Shown: piece by piece, positions 1-7,952 of the stretch
How the letters are laid out: every line of letters starts with the position of its first letter
How positions within the stretch are numbered: the stretch's first letter is position 1
Assembly: GCA_944319935.1 (NCBI GenBank)
Contig: CALUFM010000001.1
Span: 248,001 to 312,000, forward strand
Direction of reading: 5' to 3'
From: an uncultured Prevotella sp.
GTDB taxonomy: Bacteria > Bacteroidota > Bacteroidia > Bacteroidales > Bacteroidaceae
Length of the DNA stretch: 64,000 nt
Notes under the pieces: model-generated
Told to the model about the DNA's origin: nothing
Databases searched by the model: none
The model's input: the letters and a program-made list of their open reading frames with translations, nothing else
Made by a program: the position numbers and the translations under genes

Positions 1-596
1 TAAATCAAAATTCCTATAAGGAAGAACAAATCTGCAAAACGTGTAACAATGAACGCCTTCTTTGAAGCCGCAACCGCCGCATGCAACGGATAATAAAATC
101 CTATAAGCAAATATGAACTTACACCTACAAGCTCCCAGAAAAGATACATCTGGAAGATATTGGTAGCCACAACCAAGCCAAGCATTGACATCGTGAAAAG
201 ACTCAGGAAGGCGTAATAACGCTGGAATCCCTTCTCGCCGTGCATGTAACCGAATGAATATATATGCACCATGAAACTGACTGTAGAAATAACAATAAGC
301 ATCATGGCCGAAATCGGTGTTATGCGGAAACCAATATTAAATGTAAGAAGCTCTGAGAACTTCAGCCATGTGATGTCAAAAACAGTCACAGTGGGATAAA
401 GTCCTGTAGCGGCATCCCTACCCTGAACAAGGAAATATTCAAATGCGGTGTAATAACACAGCACCGTAACTATTGCCAGCGAGCATGTACCAATCAAACC
501 AGCAACCTTATGGGACATCTTCATTCCCGCCAGTCCAAGAAGCACAAACGTGAGAGCAGGCAATAAAAGTATCAAAAATACAAAACTATAATCCAT
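1..596 (-). CDS. nuoL: NADH-quinone oxidoreductase subunit L, 5' part only
   Basis: This is the N-terminal part of the large antiporter-like proton-pumping subunit of complex I in the inner membrane. Reading leftward from an ATG at 594-596 gives MDYSFVFLILLLPALTFVLL followed by further hydrophobic segments, and the frame stays open to the window edge. Segments such as FWELVGVSSYLLIGFYYP and KKAFIVTRFADLFFLIGIL are typical of NuoL. It starts 6 bp after the nuoK stop, as expected in a nuo operon. The rest of nuoL, and presumably nuoM and nuoN, lie beyond position 1. Confidence 0.93.
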   Translation of the reverse strand, partial: MDYSFVFLILLLPALTFVLLGLAGMKMSHKVAGLIGTCSLAIVTVLCYYTAFEYFLVQGRDAATGLYPTVTVFDITWLKFSELLTFNIGFRITPISAMMLIVISTVSFMVHIYSFGYMHGEKGFQRYYAFLSLFTMSMLGLVVATNIFQMYLFWELVGVSSYLLIGFYYPLHAAVAASKKAFIVTRFADLFFLIGILI

Positions 597-602
597 AATA
601 CA

Positions 603-911
603 TTAATTTTTCATGTTTTCAATACAGTTCACCTGGTCACTGTGGAAATTACGGTAAACGTTAATAATTATAGCAATTGCAACAGCAGTTTCGGCCGCAC
701 TCACTCCAATGCTGAACAAAGTGAAGAAAAATCCTTCCAACTGTCCAGGGAAAAGCAAACGATTGAAAGCCGCGAAGTTAATATCCACAGAATTGAGTAT
801 CAATTCAACAGAAATCAGCATGGCAATCAAATTGCGCCTTGTGACGAACCCGAACACGCCGATGAAAAACAACAGTGCTGAAAGCACAAAGAAATATTCA
901 ACTGGTACCAT
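603..911 (-). CDS. nuoK: NADH-quinone oxidoreductase subunit K
   Basis: Small membrane subunit of complex I (102 residues, the usual length) with three predicted membrane helices. The segment RRNLIAMLISVELILNSVDI carries the conserved membrane Glu used in proton translocation, and a second acidic residue lies in SAAETAVAIAI. It sits between nuoJ (6 bp upstream) and nuoL (6 bp downstream), consistent with one transcript. Confidence 0.97.
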   Translation of the reverse strand: MVPVEYFFVLSALLFFIGVFGFVTRRNLIAMLISVELILNSVDINFAAFNRLLFPGQLEGFFFTLFSIGVSAAETAVAIAIIINVYRNFHSDQVNCIENMKN

Positions 912-917
912 ACTGTA

Positions 918-1436
918 TTACTCCTTTCTCGATATTACAATTCCACCGATTATACATGCCAACAGGAATACAGAAATGAACTCAAACGGCAACACATACT
1001 GATATTTGTCAGCTCCCATAAGAGTCTTGCCGATGACACTCATCGGCACTTCTGCGTCTGCCTGTTGCATTGACATGTCAATAAACTTGTTTTTGAAAAA
1101 CACCGCCACGACAGTAACAAGCCCCACAACGGCCATCAACGCTCCAAAAGCCACACGGCTTCCCTTGAAACGTTCTACAAGACCTTGAAGAGTACGCTTG
1201 CTTACAAGTTGGATGGCAAAAATGTAAATCATGGTTATACCTCCTGCATACACACTGATTTGAGCCGCGCCCAAAAACGTATAATCCAGCAAGAAATACA
1301 AACCTGCAACACCTAAGAGAACGAACAACAGGAAAGTGGCCGCTCTCATTATCCGCTTGGTCATCACACACATAATGGCTGAGCCAAGTATGACGACTGC
1401 AAGAATTACAAACATTACCATATTAGCCATATTCAC
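918..1436 (-). CDS. nuoJ: NADH-quinone oxidoreductase subunit J
   Basis: Membrane subunit of complex I (172 residues) with about five hydrophobic segments. The conserved region GAAQISVYAGGITMIYIFAI is the NuoJ family signature near the E-channel. It lies 9 bp downstream of nuoI and 6 bp upstream of nuoK, in the standard gene order. Confidence 0.96.
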   Translation of the reverse strand: MNMANMVMFVILAVVILGSAIMCVMTKRIMRAATFLLFVLLGVAGLYFLLDYTFLGAAQISVYAGGITMIYIFAIQLVSKRTLQGLVERFKGSRVAFGALMAVVGLVTVVAVFFKNKFIDMSMQQADAEVPMSVIGKTLMGADKYQYVLPFEFISVFLLACIIGGIVISRKE

Positions 1437-1445
1437 GTTCTCCTT

Positions 1446-1976
1446 TTACTTTATACCTGTATTGAACTTGCCAACCTCCATCGGCGCACCGCCGTCAGTA
1501 AGATTCGGCAGAGGAGTCTCAAACTTTTCCTTGTTGAGATGCTGTACAAGGCTGCCCCTGCAGAAAGTGGCATTTTCAAAATCGTTGACAAATTTTATAG
1601 CGTCATGAGGGCATGCGTTTACGCATAGCTCACAAAACATGCACTCGCCCAAGTCATAGACATAATCCTCAAGGACGCGTTTCTTCTTTCCGTCCTCGGT
1701 CTCTACCATCTTTGAAACGACAGTTATCGTTCCGTTAGGGCAAGCCATTTCGCAAAGCTTACAAGCAACGCACTTGTTATTGCCTTCGGCATCTTGCGGC
1801 ATTATCAGCCTGCCGCGGTGACGCGGCGAAACGTGAAGTGTAGTCTTTCTATTCTCCGGGTACTGCTCCGTTACTTTCTTCGTGAGGTATTCACGGAAAG
1901 TGACACCAAGTCCCGTAGCCAAAGACTTCAACCCGTCTTTAATTTCGCCAAAATATGATTTATTATTATCTTCCAT
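1446..1976 (-). CDS. nuoI: NADH-quinone oxidoreductase subunit I (2x[4Fe-4S] protein)
   Basis: Peripheral subunit that binds iron-sulfur clusters N6a and N6b and passes electrons to NuoB. Two ferredoxin motifs are visible: CVACKLCEMACPNGT at about residues 69-83 and CMFCELCVNACPHDAI at about 112-127, each with the CxxCxxCxxxCP pattern. At 176 residues the length is normal. With NuoE, F and G absent, NuoI is the most likely entry surface for electrons, which suggests a ferredoxin or another donor; that is inference. Confidence 0.96.
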   Translation of the reverse strand: MEDNNKSYFGEIKDGLKSLATGLGVTFREYLTKKVTEQYPENRKTTLHVSPRHRGRLIMPQDAEGNNKCVACKLCEMACPNGTITVVSKMVETEDGKKKRVLEDYVYDLGECMFCELCVNACPHDAIKFVNDFENATFCRGSLVQHLNKEKFETPLPNLTDGGAPMEVGKFNTGIK

Positions 1977-2014
1977 TATTAAACGTATTCAATGTTTAAA
2001 CACATTTTATCCTT

Positions 2015-3097
2015 TTAGAAATGCCAACCCAATGCTACAACTATAGTCATAATCACGAGATTGAGCAAGCTCAAAGGCATCAGGTACTTCCACTCCAACT
2101 TCAATATTTGGTCGATACGAAGACGTGGATAAGTCCATTTTATCCAAAGCAAAATCCAGATAAGGAAGAATGTCTTGGCCAAGAACCACACAATGCCCGG
2201 AATATAATCCATCACAGCATTGAAACCATCAAGACCTGCAATGTGAAGCGGCATCCAACCACCGAGGAACACGGTTGCGGCTATTCCAGCAATAACGAAC
2301 AGGTTCAGGTACTCGGCCAGATAGAAAAATCCAAAACCCATACCTGAATACTCTGTGTGATAACCGGCTGTAAGCTCGCTTTCTGCCTCGGCAAGGTCGA
2401 ACGGGCCACGGTTGGCCTCGGCGTTACCTGCGACAAGGAACACCAAGAAAGCTATGATTGCAGGAATATGTCCCTTGAAAATAAGCCATCCGTCATTCTG
2501 GGATTCTACTATGCCAGAAAGGCTCATCGTGCCAGTCAAGGCCACAGCCGTGATAAGGCAAAGGCAAAGAGACATTTCATATGAAATCATCTGCACCGCG
2601 CCACGCATAGCTGAAACCACAGAATACTTGTTGTTAGAACTCCAACCCGCAAGGAATATGCCGACAACACCGATACTTGAAATTGCCGTAAGCAAAAACA
2701 CGCCGACATTGAAGTCAAGAATACTTGCGCCCTTGTTCCAAGGCATGAAAGAGAATGCACCCACACTACCTATTATGACAAGGAAAGGAGCTATTACATA
2801 CAACAGTTTATCTGCCTTATCCACGGGGAATATCTCCTTGATAAGCATCTTCAGCACATCGGCGAAAACCTGGAAGATACCCCACTTTCCAACACGCATC
2901 GGGCCAAGACGGCACTGGAAGAAAGCGCAGACCTTACGTTCCATGTATATGAGTACTATTGCGAACATGGCGTAAGCCACCAATAACAGAAGTCCGACAA
3001 TGACGCACTCAATAAGGATTGACCAGAAATTGCCCAACCCAAGGGTATCCCTGAGCAAACTGTCAAACCACGTTGTTACAATACTAAAATCGAACAC
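2015..3097 (-). CDS. nuoH: NADH-quinone oxidoreductase subunit H
   Basis: Membrane subunit (360 residues) that forms the quinone chamber with NuoB and NuoD. About eight hydrophobic segments are visible. Conserved motifs include IYMERKVCAFFQCRLGPMRV near residue 50 and FDLAEAESELTAGYHTEYSG near residue 235, the family's acidic quinone-site loop. It follows nuoCD after a 141-bp gap and precedes nuoI by 38 bp. Confidence 0.97.
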   Translation of the reverse strand: MFDFSIVTTWFDSLLRDTLGLGNFWSILIECVIVGLLLLVAYAMFAIVLIYMERKVCAFFQCRLGPMRVGKWGIFQVFADVLKMLIKEIFPVDKADKLLYVIAPFLVIIGSVGAFSFMPWNKGASILDFNVGVFLLTAISSIGVVGIFLAGWSSNNKYSVVSAMRGAVQMISYEMSLCLCLITAVALTGTMSLSGIVESQNDGWLIFKGHIPAIIAFLVFLVAGNAEANRGPFDLAEAESELTAGYHTEYSGMGFGFFYLAEYLNLFVIAGIAATVFLGGWMPLHIAGLDGFNAVMDYIPGIVWFLAKTFFLIWILLWIKWTYPRLRIDQILKLEWKYLMPLSLLNLVIMTIVVALGWHF

Positions 3098-3117
3098 TTT
3101 TCTTTAAAGTTTAAGTT

Positions 3118-3238
3118 ATTAATAAGAGGAGTAAAGGAGTAAGGAGTTAAGGAATAAAGTTGTTAAGACAAATGCTTTGACTTTGTCCAGTCTTCTCACT
3201 TTCTCACCTTTTCACCTTTTCACCTTTTCACCTTTTTA
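3118..3238. repeat. Low-complexity purine/pyrimidine tract with tandem CTTTTCAC units
   Basis: The gap between nuoCD and nuoH is the largest inside the nuo operon. Its left part is purine-rich with recurring GGAGTAA words (about 3125-3160). Its right part (about 3190-3236) is pyrimidine-rich with at least three perfect tandem CTTTTCAC units. No gene fits here. Similar words (CTTTCTCACC) recur at 37896-37995. Confidence 0.75.
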
Positions 3239-4807
3239 TTATCTGTCAATATCAGGAATCACATAGTCGAGCGTAGCACCGATTGAAATCAAGTCGGCTA
3301 TCTTCTCACCACGACAAATGGTATCCATTGCTGAAACAAGAGGCAGACCCATTGGGCGGAACTTCAGTCGGCAAGGGTTCTTACCACCGTCGCTTCTAAG
3401 GTAAACGCCTATTTCGCCACGGCTGCCTTCACAACTTGTATACCACGTTCCTTCAGGCACCTTGATTATAGGCTTCTGCTTGATGTAGAACTCACCTTCA
3501 GGGATATTGTCAATCAGTTGTTCAATTATGCGGACACTCTGGCGCATCTCGTCAAGACGAACCTTGTAACGGTCGAAGCAGTCGCCGTGAGTATACGTTA
3601 TCTCATCGAAGTCAACCTTACCATACAAATCGTATGGATGATTCTTTCTTACATCGTTGTGCCAGCCGCACGCACGGCCAGTACCACCTGTACAACCGTA
3701 TGATATGGCGTCTTCTTTCGACAAAACGCCTACGCCCTTGAAACGGTTCTGCAGGATAACGTTGCCTGTAAAGATGTCATCATATTCCTTGAACATTGGC
3801 TTTACATACTCGCAAAGTTTCTTCACGTTCTTCACGAAGTTCGGATCTATGTCTGCCTGACATCCACCTATTCTATAATAGTTCTGGATAAGACGTCCAC
3901 CCGTTGTCTCCTCCATGACGTTGAGAACCTGCTCACGGTCGCGCATGCCATATATGAATGCGGTCAAGGCTCCAAGGTCTTGCGCGCAGCAACCGAAATA
4001 AAGCATGTGCGAGTCAAGACGCTGAAGCTCGTCCATGATGGTACGGATGTACTTGATACGGTCTGAAAGCTCAACGCCCATGCCTTCCTCTATTACAGAC
4101 ACCAGCGCATGTCGGTTCATCATTGCCGACAAATAGTCAAGACGGTCCGTCAACGCCAAAGTCTGCGGATAAGTATAGCTCTCGCACATCTTCTCTATTC
4201 CGCGGTGGATGTATCCGCAGTGAGGATATATCTTGCGCACATACTCACCGTCAAGAATGGTCTGGAGGCGAAGCACACCATGGGTTGCCGGGTGCTGCGG
4301 ACCGATGTTGATTACATAGTCATCGTCAGTAAAGAGCTTATGCTTCGTGGCAACGAGGCGTCCGTCTTCGTTGAGATTGTATTCAACGGTGTAATCCGGT
4401 TCCGGGTCGTCCTCCAGAGTGTACTGGTTGTTCTCAGGACTCATGTCATAGTCTTTCCTGAACGGATAGCCTTTAAAGTCAGACCTGAGATACAAACGGC
4501 GCATATCCTTGTTGCCAAGGAACTTTATGCCATAGAAGTCATACGCCTCACGCTCGAGGATTTCAGCACCCTTCCACAGGTTGCTCACTGTAGGAATATA
4601 AGCGTTGTCCCTGTCACTGTTTACGGCCTTTACGCTGACGCGCTCGTGAGATTCAGTATTCTCAAGGATGTAAACAGCCCCAAGGCCCTCTTCACCGAAG
4701 TCCTCACCTACTATTGTGACGAGGAAGTCAAAATGCTTCTCATTCTTGAGTTTTGCCATTTCGGTGGCAAAATCCTTCAATTCGAATATTTTGTGTTCTA
4801 ATTTCAT
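3239..4807 (-). CDS. nuoCD: NADH-quinone oxidoreductase subunits C and D, fused
   Basis: A single 522-residue protein combines NuoC (about residues 1-140, 30-kDa subunit) with NuoD (about 160-522, 49-kDa subunit). The NuoC end carries KGAEILEREAYDFYGIKF and YPFRKDYDMS. The NuoD part begins near NIGPQHPATHGVLRL and ends with the family-typical YVIPDIDR. NuoD contributes the quinone-site histidine (PQHPATHG) and holds no cluster. The gene starts 11 bp after nuoB, and no nuoE, F or G follows before nuoH. A C/D fusion of this kind is common in Bacteroidetes. Confidence 0.97.
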   Translation of the reverse strand: MKLEHKIFELKDFATEMAKLKNEKHFDFLVTIVGEDFGEEGLGAVYILENTESHERVSVKAVNSDRDNAYIPTVSNLWKGAEILEREAYDFYGIKFLGNKDMRRLYLRSDFKGYPFRKDYDMSPENNQYTLEDDPEPDYTVEYNLNEDGRLVATKHKLFTDDDYVINIGPQHPATHGVLRLQTILDGEYVRKIYPHCGYIHRGIEKMCESYTYPQTLALTDRLDYLSAMMNRHALVSVIEEGMGVELSDRIKYIRTIMDELQRLDSHMLYFGCCAQDLGALTAFIYGMRDREQVLNVMEETTGGRLIQNYYRIGGCQADIDPNFVKNVKKLCEYVKPMFKEYDDIFTGNVILQNRFKGVGVLSKEDAISYGCTGGTGRACGWHNDVRKNHPYDLYGKVDFDEITYTHGDCFDRYKVRLDEMRQSVRIIEQLIDNIPEGEFYIKQKPIIKVPEGTWYTSCEGSRGEIGVYLRSDGGKNPCRLKFRPMGLPLVSAMDTICRGEKIADLISIGATLDYVIPDIDR

Positions 4808-4818
4808 CGCTTCCTTTA

Positions 4819-5508
4819 TTAAATGTTAGATGACGCCGCCGCGTTGACCTCGTTCAGAGCCGCTGAAGCTTGCTTCAACTTTTCCTCGTCGATGTTGCCG
4901 TCAACGATTATGGGTTTCTTCTCCTTATGGTTCACGCCGCCGAAGAATTTCTCCACTTTCACTTTTCTCTGCAACTGCATCATGCCGTAAAGTATGGCTT
5001 CAGGGCGCGGAGGGCATCCCGGGATGTAAACATCCACTGGCACAATCTCGCCAATTCCCTTGACCACATGGTAACTGCTCTTGAACGGACCGCCCGAAAT
5101 GGCGCAGCCGCCAACAGCCACCACGTACTTAGGCTCAGCCATCTGGTCATACAGACGCTTGAACGCAGGAGCCATCTTGTGGGTAATCGTACCGGCGCAC
5201 ATGATGAGGTCAGCCTGACGTGGCGAGTTTCGCGTGACCTCGAAACCGAAGCGGGCGAAATCGTAACGGGCGCAGCCTACGGCCATAAACTCGATACCGC
5301 AGCAGCTCGTCGCAAAAGTCAACGACCACAACGAGTTGCTTCGCCCCCAGTTGATGACGCTGTCAAGAGAGCCAACCACAACATTAACACCTCCCTCGTG
5401 AAGCTCGTCTACGATTTTCTCAAGGGATTCATTATCCTTAAATTCCGAGTAAGGAATACTCTTGATGACGGGTTTTCTTACTTCCATTCCAATGCTCCTT
5501 TCCGCCAA
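4819..5508 (-). CDS. nuoB: NADH-quinone oxidoreductase subunit B
   Basis: Peripheral subunit binding cluster N2, the last electron carrier before quinone. The adjacent cysteines lie in [17 protein letters not shown]; further ligands are in MCAGTIT and [11 protein letters not shown]. At 229 residues it is somewhat longer than the family core, with extra length at both ends. Its 5' end overlaps the 3' end of nuoA by 31 bp, indicating translational coupling. Confidence 0.96.
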   Translation of the reverse strand: MAERSIGMEVRKPVIKSIPYSEFKDNESLEKIVDELHEGGVNVVVGSLDSVINWGRSNSLWSLTFATSCCGIEFMAVGCARYDFARFGFEVTRNSPRQADLIMCAGTITHKMAPAFKRLYDQMAEPKYVVAVGGCAISGGPFKSSYHVVKGIGEIVPVDVYIPGCPPRPEAILYGMMQLQRKVKVEKFFGGVNHKEKKPIIVDGNIDEEKLKQASAALNEVNAAASSNI

Positions 5509-5828
5509 GCGTAAGCCAGGCCAAATACTAAGACTAACAAAAAGAATCCGATGCTGACCATTGCCATGACGCCGAATTCCTTAACCACGACAGCCCACGG
5601 ATAGAGGAAAACCGTCTCCACGTCGAACACGAGGAAAAGGATGGCGAAAAGATAATAACCCACGTGTACAGGTATCCATGAAGACCCGCGAGTAGGTATA
5701 CCACACTCGAACGGCTCTCCCTTCACCTTGTTATACGAACGCGGGCCGATTAACTTAGCGATGACAAATGCAGCCACGACCAAGAAAACAGCCGTTATCA
5801 AAACGGTAATTAACAAGATAAAATACAT
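5478..5828 (-). CDS. nuoA: NADH-quinone oxidoreductase subunit A
   Basis: First gene of the nuo operon: a 116-residue membrane subunit with three helices. The conserved loop [20 protein letters not shown] contains the family Glu-Cys pair, and [15 protein letters not shown] is the second NuoA signature. A TACCTTTG promoter box lies about 42 bp upstream (5870-5877, minus strand). The gene overlaps nuoB by 31 bp. Confidence 0.96.
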   Translation of the reverse strand: MYFILLITVLITAVFLVVAAFVIAKLIGPRSYNKVKGEPFECGIPTRGSSWIPVHVGYYLFAILFLVFDVETVFLYPWAVVVKEFGVMAMVSIGFFLLVLVFGLAYAWRKGALEWK

Positions 5829-5869
5829 ATATATTTTATTTAATAAAACGTAGCACTACAAAACGTTTG

Positions 5870-5877
5870 CAAAGGTA
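5870..5877 (-). promoter_or_regulatory. Promoter -7 box of the nuo operon
   Basis: The minus strand reads TACCTTTG, matching the Bacteroidetes TAnnTTTG box, about 42 bp before the nuoA start. No perfect TTTG element is seen at the usual 19-20 bp spacing. Confidence 0.7.
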
Positions 5878-5959
5878 CAATTAATTTCGCAAAGTTTTAC
5901 TAAAAACACATACTTTTATTTCACTGAAAATTCCCCGTGCCAACAGTCTTTTCAAGCTT

Positions 5960-6060
5960 GCATGACAAAAGACGGCAAACGGCCTTGCAAAAGGTCACGT
6001 TTTACATTGCAAACGACCATGTTTTGCAAGCCAAAACGCCGTCTTTTACAACATATTGAC
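5960..6060. repeat. Degenerate AAAAGACGGC intergenic repeat, copy 1
   Basis: The word CAAAAGACGGCAAACG (5966-5981) is shared exactly with two sites near 10.3 kb. AAAAGACGGC at 5967-5976 is the exact inverse of GCCGTCTTTT at 6038-6047, and between them are further degenerate GCAAAAGG and TTTTGCAAGC words. The array lies upstream of the nuo promoter. No coding sequence fits. Confidence 0.75.
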
Positions 6061-6096
6061 AAACAGCGATTTACACAAACATAACAATCCGCACTT

Positions 6097-6942
6097 TTAT
6101 TTTGCCACGTCCTCGCATCCAACAAGGCCGTCCATAGGGCTTTTTATCACTTTTACAACCTCAAAACCTTCACTCCTTGCTGCTTCAAGCAGCTCTGTCT
6201 TGTAATAAAATGCGATGCTCCCAACTGCGCCTACAGGCAAGTCCCTGCGCCCATAAAGGCTTACATTCCGACGGAAAAAGGCCTTGAAATTATCTACAAC
6301 AAGCGTTCTTAAATCATTATTATCCAAATGATTATGAATAAAAAGAGAAGTGCTTGCAAGAAAGCGGTTGGCCATCGGCTCACGATACACCTTATTTATT
6401 ATATCAGCAAGCGTAAGCCCTGTTTCGCATAAAAACTCGTCACGCAACTCCGCCGACAGTCCACCTTTAAACAACGCGTTGATAAACATCCGCCCAAGCA
6501 CTGCCCCGCTGCCCTCGTCACCGAGTATATAGCCGAGCGGCGGAACGTTGGCCGTTATTTCATTACCGTCATAAACGCATGAGTTTGCACCTGTACCAAG
6601 TATGCACGCGATACCTTCGCCACAACCAAAAAGCGCGCGCGCCGCCCCAAGGACATCTGACCACACTCCTATTTTACTGGCATTGACAAACATTTTCCTG
6701 AACAAACGTTCCAGCATCAATATCTTGTCGTCACGGCATCCCGCACCGTAAAATTCTATTTCGGCAACTCTGTCAGCGCATCTTATATTGCCTATAAGTT
6801 CATCACGGATGATTTTTTCAATCGTACATTCATCCTGTTGGAACGGATTTATGCCATGTCCTGCCGTGCGGAAAACGACCTCTCCGCCGTCTACCACGCA
6901 CCAGTCGGTCTTCGTGCTGCCACTGTCTGCTATCAGTTTCAT
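6097..6942 (-). CDS. BadF/BadG/BcrA/BcrD-type ATPase, probable N-acetylglucosamine kinase
   Basis: A 281-residue member of the actin-fold sugar kinase/ATPase superfamily, likely cytoplasmic. The first phosphate motif is at the N-terminus (LIADSGSTKTDWCVV), the second is ILGTGANSCVYDGN near residue 115, and the adenosine-side motif is GYILGDEGSGAVLGR near residue 137. Bacteroidetes relatives are usually labelled N-acetylglucosamine kinase or BadF/BadG family protein. The substrate cannot be read from sequence, and the downstream gene (PP-loop ATPase) gives no pathway clue. Confidence 0.8.
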   Translation of the reverse strand: MKLIADSGSTKTDWCVVDGGEVVFRTAGHGINPFQQDECTIEKIIRDELIGNIRCADRVAEIEFYGAGCRDDKILMLERLFRKMFVNASKIGVWSDVLGAARALFGCGEGIACILGTGANSCVYDGNEITANVPPLGYILGDEGSGAVLGRMFINALFKGGLSAELRDEFLCETGLTLADIINKVYREPMANRFLASTSLFIHNHLDNNDLRTLVVDNFKAFFRRNVSLYGRRDLPVGAVGSIAFYYKTELLEAARSEGFEVVKVIKSPMDGLVGCEDVAK

Positions 6943-6988
6943 AATATTTTTCGTTTATTGTGTATGCAAAATTATTCAAACATAGTAT

Positions 6989-7673
6989 TCACTCCAAATC
7001 AAGGTAACAATACTTTGCCACGCCGCCTGCGGCATTTCCTTCAAATTCACGGCAGTACCTGCCCTTCACCTTGAAATCGACAGGACGGCGGAATAACGGC
7101 CCGTCGTAAACAAACGAATGGTATTCGCCTTGCTCGCCGCAGGCATCCATACCAGCAGAAAGGTCGGAAATGAAGCCTTTCATTGATAGTCCTTCCGAAA
7201 AAACTCTCGTCGAGCACGGAGCAGTCAACACACGTTATAACAGCCTTGAAGCCAAGTCTTATAAACTCATTGACAGCATCCATCGGCTCAACATGCCACA
7301 AGGGAAACTCAGCCCTAATGCCGTCCTGGCAGCAATTAGCCTCCCTCCACCTGCGTAAGCCGTCCAAATAAAGGTCGCCGAACAGGGCGGTGGCAATGCC
7401 TTGCGCCTTGAACCGCCCCACCGCCTTTGACATGCAGGCTGCATATTCGGCGTCAGTCCACGACGTGTCGATATGGAACGGATGAAAAGGTATGCCGATA
7501 GCGTCCGCCTGACGGCGCAGCAGGGCCTCCCCTACTTCGTGCATCGCAAGCCGTCCGTCAGTCTTTACAACAGAGAACAACGCCCTGACATCATACAGCC
7601 CTGACATAACAGCCCTGTACAAGGCCAATGCAGAGTCTTTGCCGCTGCTCCAATTAAAATATGCTTTCTCCAT
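6989..7673 (-). pseudogene. Dph6-like PP-loop ATPase (COG2102), frameshifted
   Basis: The N-terminal part (from 7673) reads AYFNWSSGKDSALALYRAVM, the SGGKDS-type PP-loop of ATP pyrophosphatases related to diphthine-ammonia ligase. It continues through FGDLYLDGLRRWREANC and CVDCSVLDESFFGRTINE. At 7178-7180 (TTT on the plus strand, AAA in the gene) the family sequence moves to another frame, which continues GFISDLSAGMDACGEQGEYH and ends at 6989. One extra A accounts for it: removing one gives NEGFISDL and a product of about 227 residues. The total length of 685 bp (a multiple of three plus one) agrees. Either a recent inactivation or a sequencing error. Confidence 0.8.
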
Positions 7674-7711
7674 TCGTGTGGCAAATACGTATTTCTTCCG
7701 GTTTATACGCG

Positions 7712-7719
7712 CAAAGTTA
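7712..7719 (-). promoter_or_regulatory. Promoter -7 box for the PP-loop ATPase gene
   Basis: The minus strand reads TAACTTTG, matching TAnnTTTG, 38 bp upstream of the start at 7673. Confidence 0.6.
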
Positions 7720-7899
7720 ATAATACCACACCGATTAACAATATTTCTCTTACAATATGTGCGACATTAACCTGAATTTCTTACTTTTGCGCATCATAAA
7801 CATCGCCTATACCGCTCACGGACATAAAAACAAAGAATATTTTGAGCCGATTGCCTTTATTATGAGCGGCATGCCACATTGCCGACAATGCCTAAAACT

Positions 7900-7931
7900 A
7901 AAACGGCGGAGGAACAATCCTCCGCCGTTTT
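7900..7931 (-). terminator. Intrinsic terminator after the phosphohexomutase gene
   Basis: A perfect 14-bp stem (7900-7913 paired with 7918-7931) with an ACAA loop. The stem is GC-rich in the middle and AT at the base, lying 22 bp after the stop of the leftward gene. Confidence 0.85.
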
Positions 7932-7952
7932 ATCGCATATCAATTGAATGCA

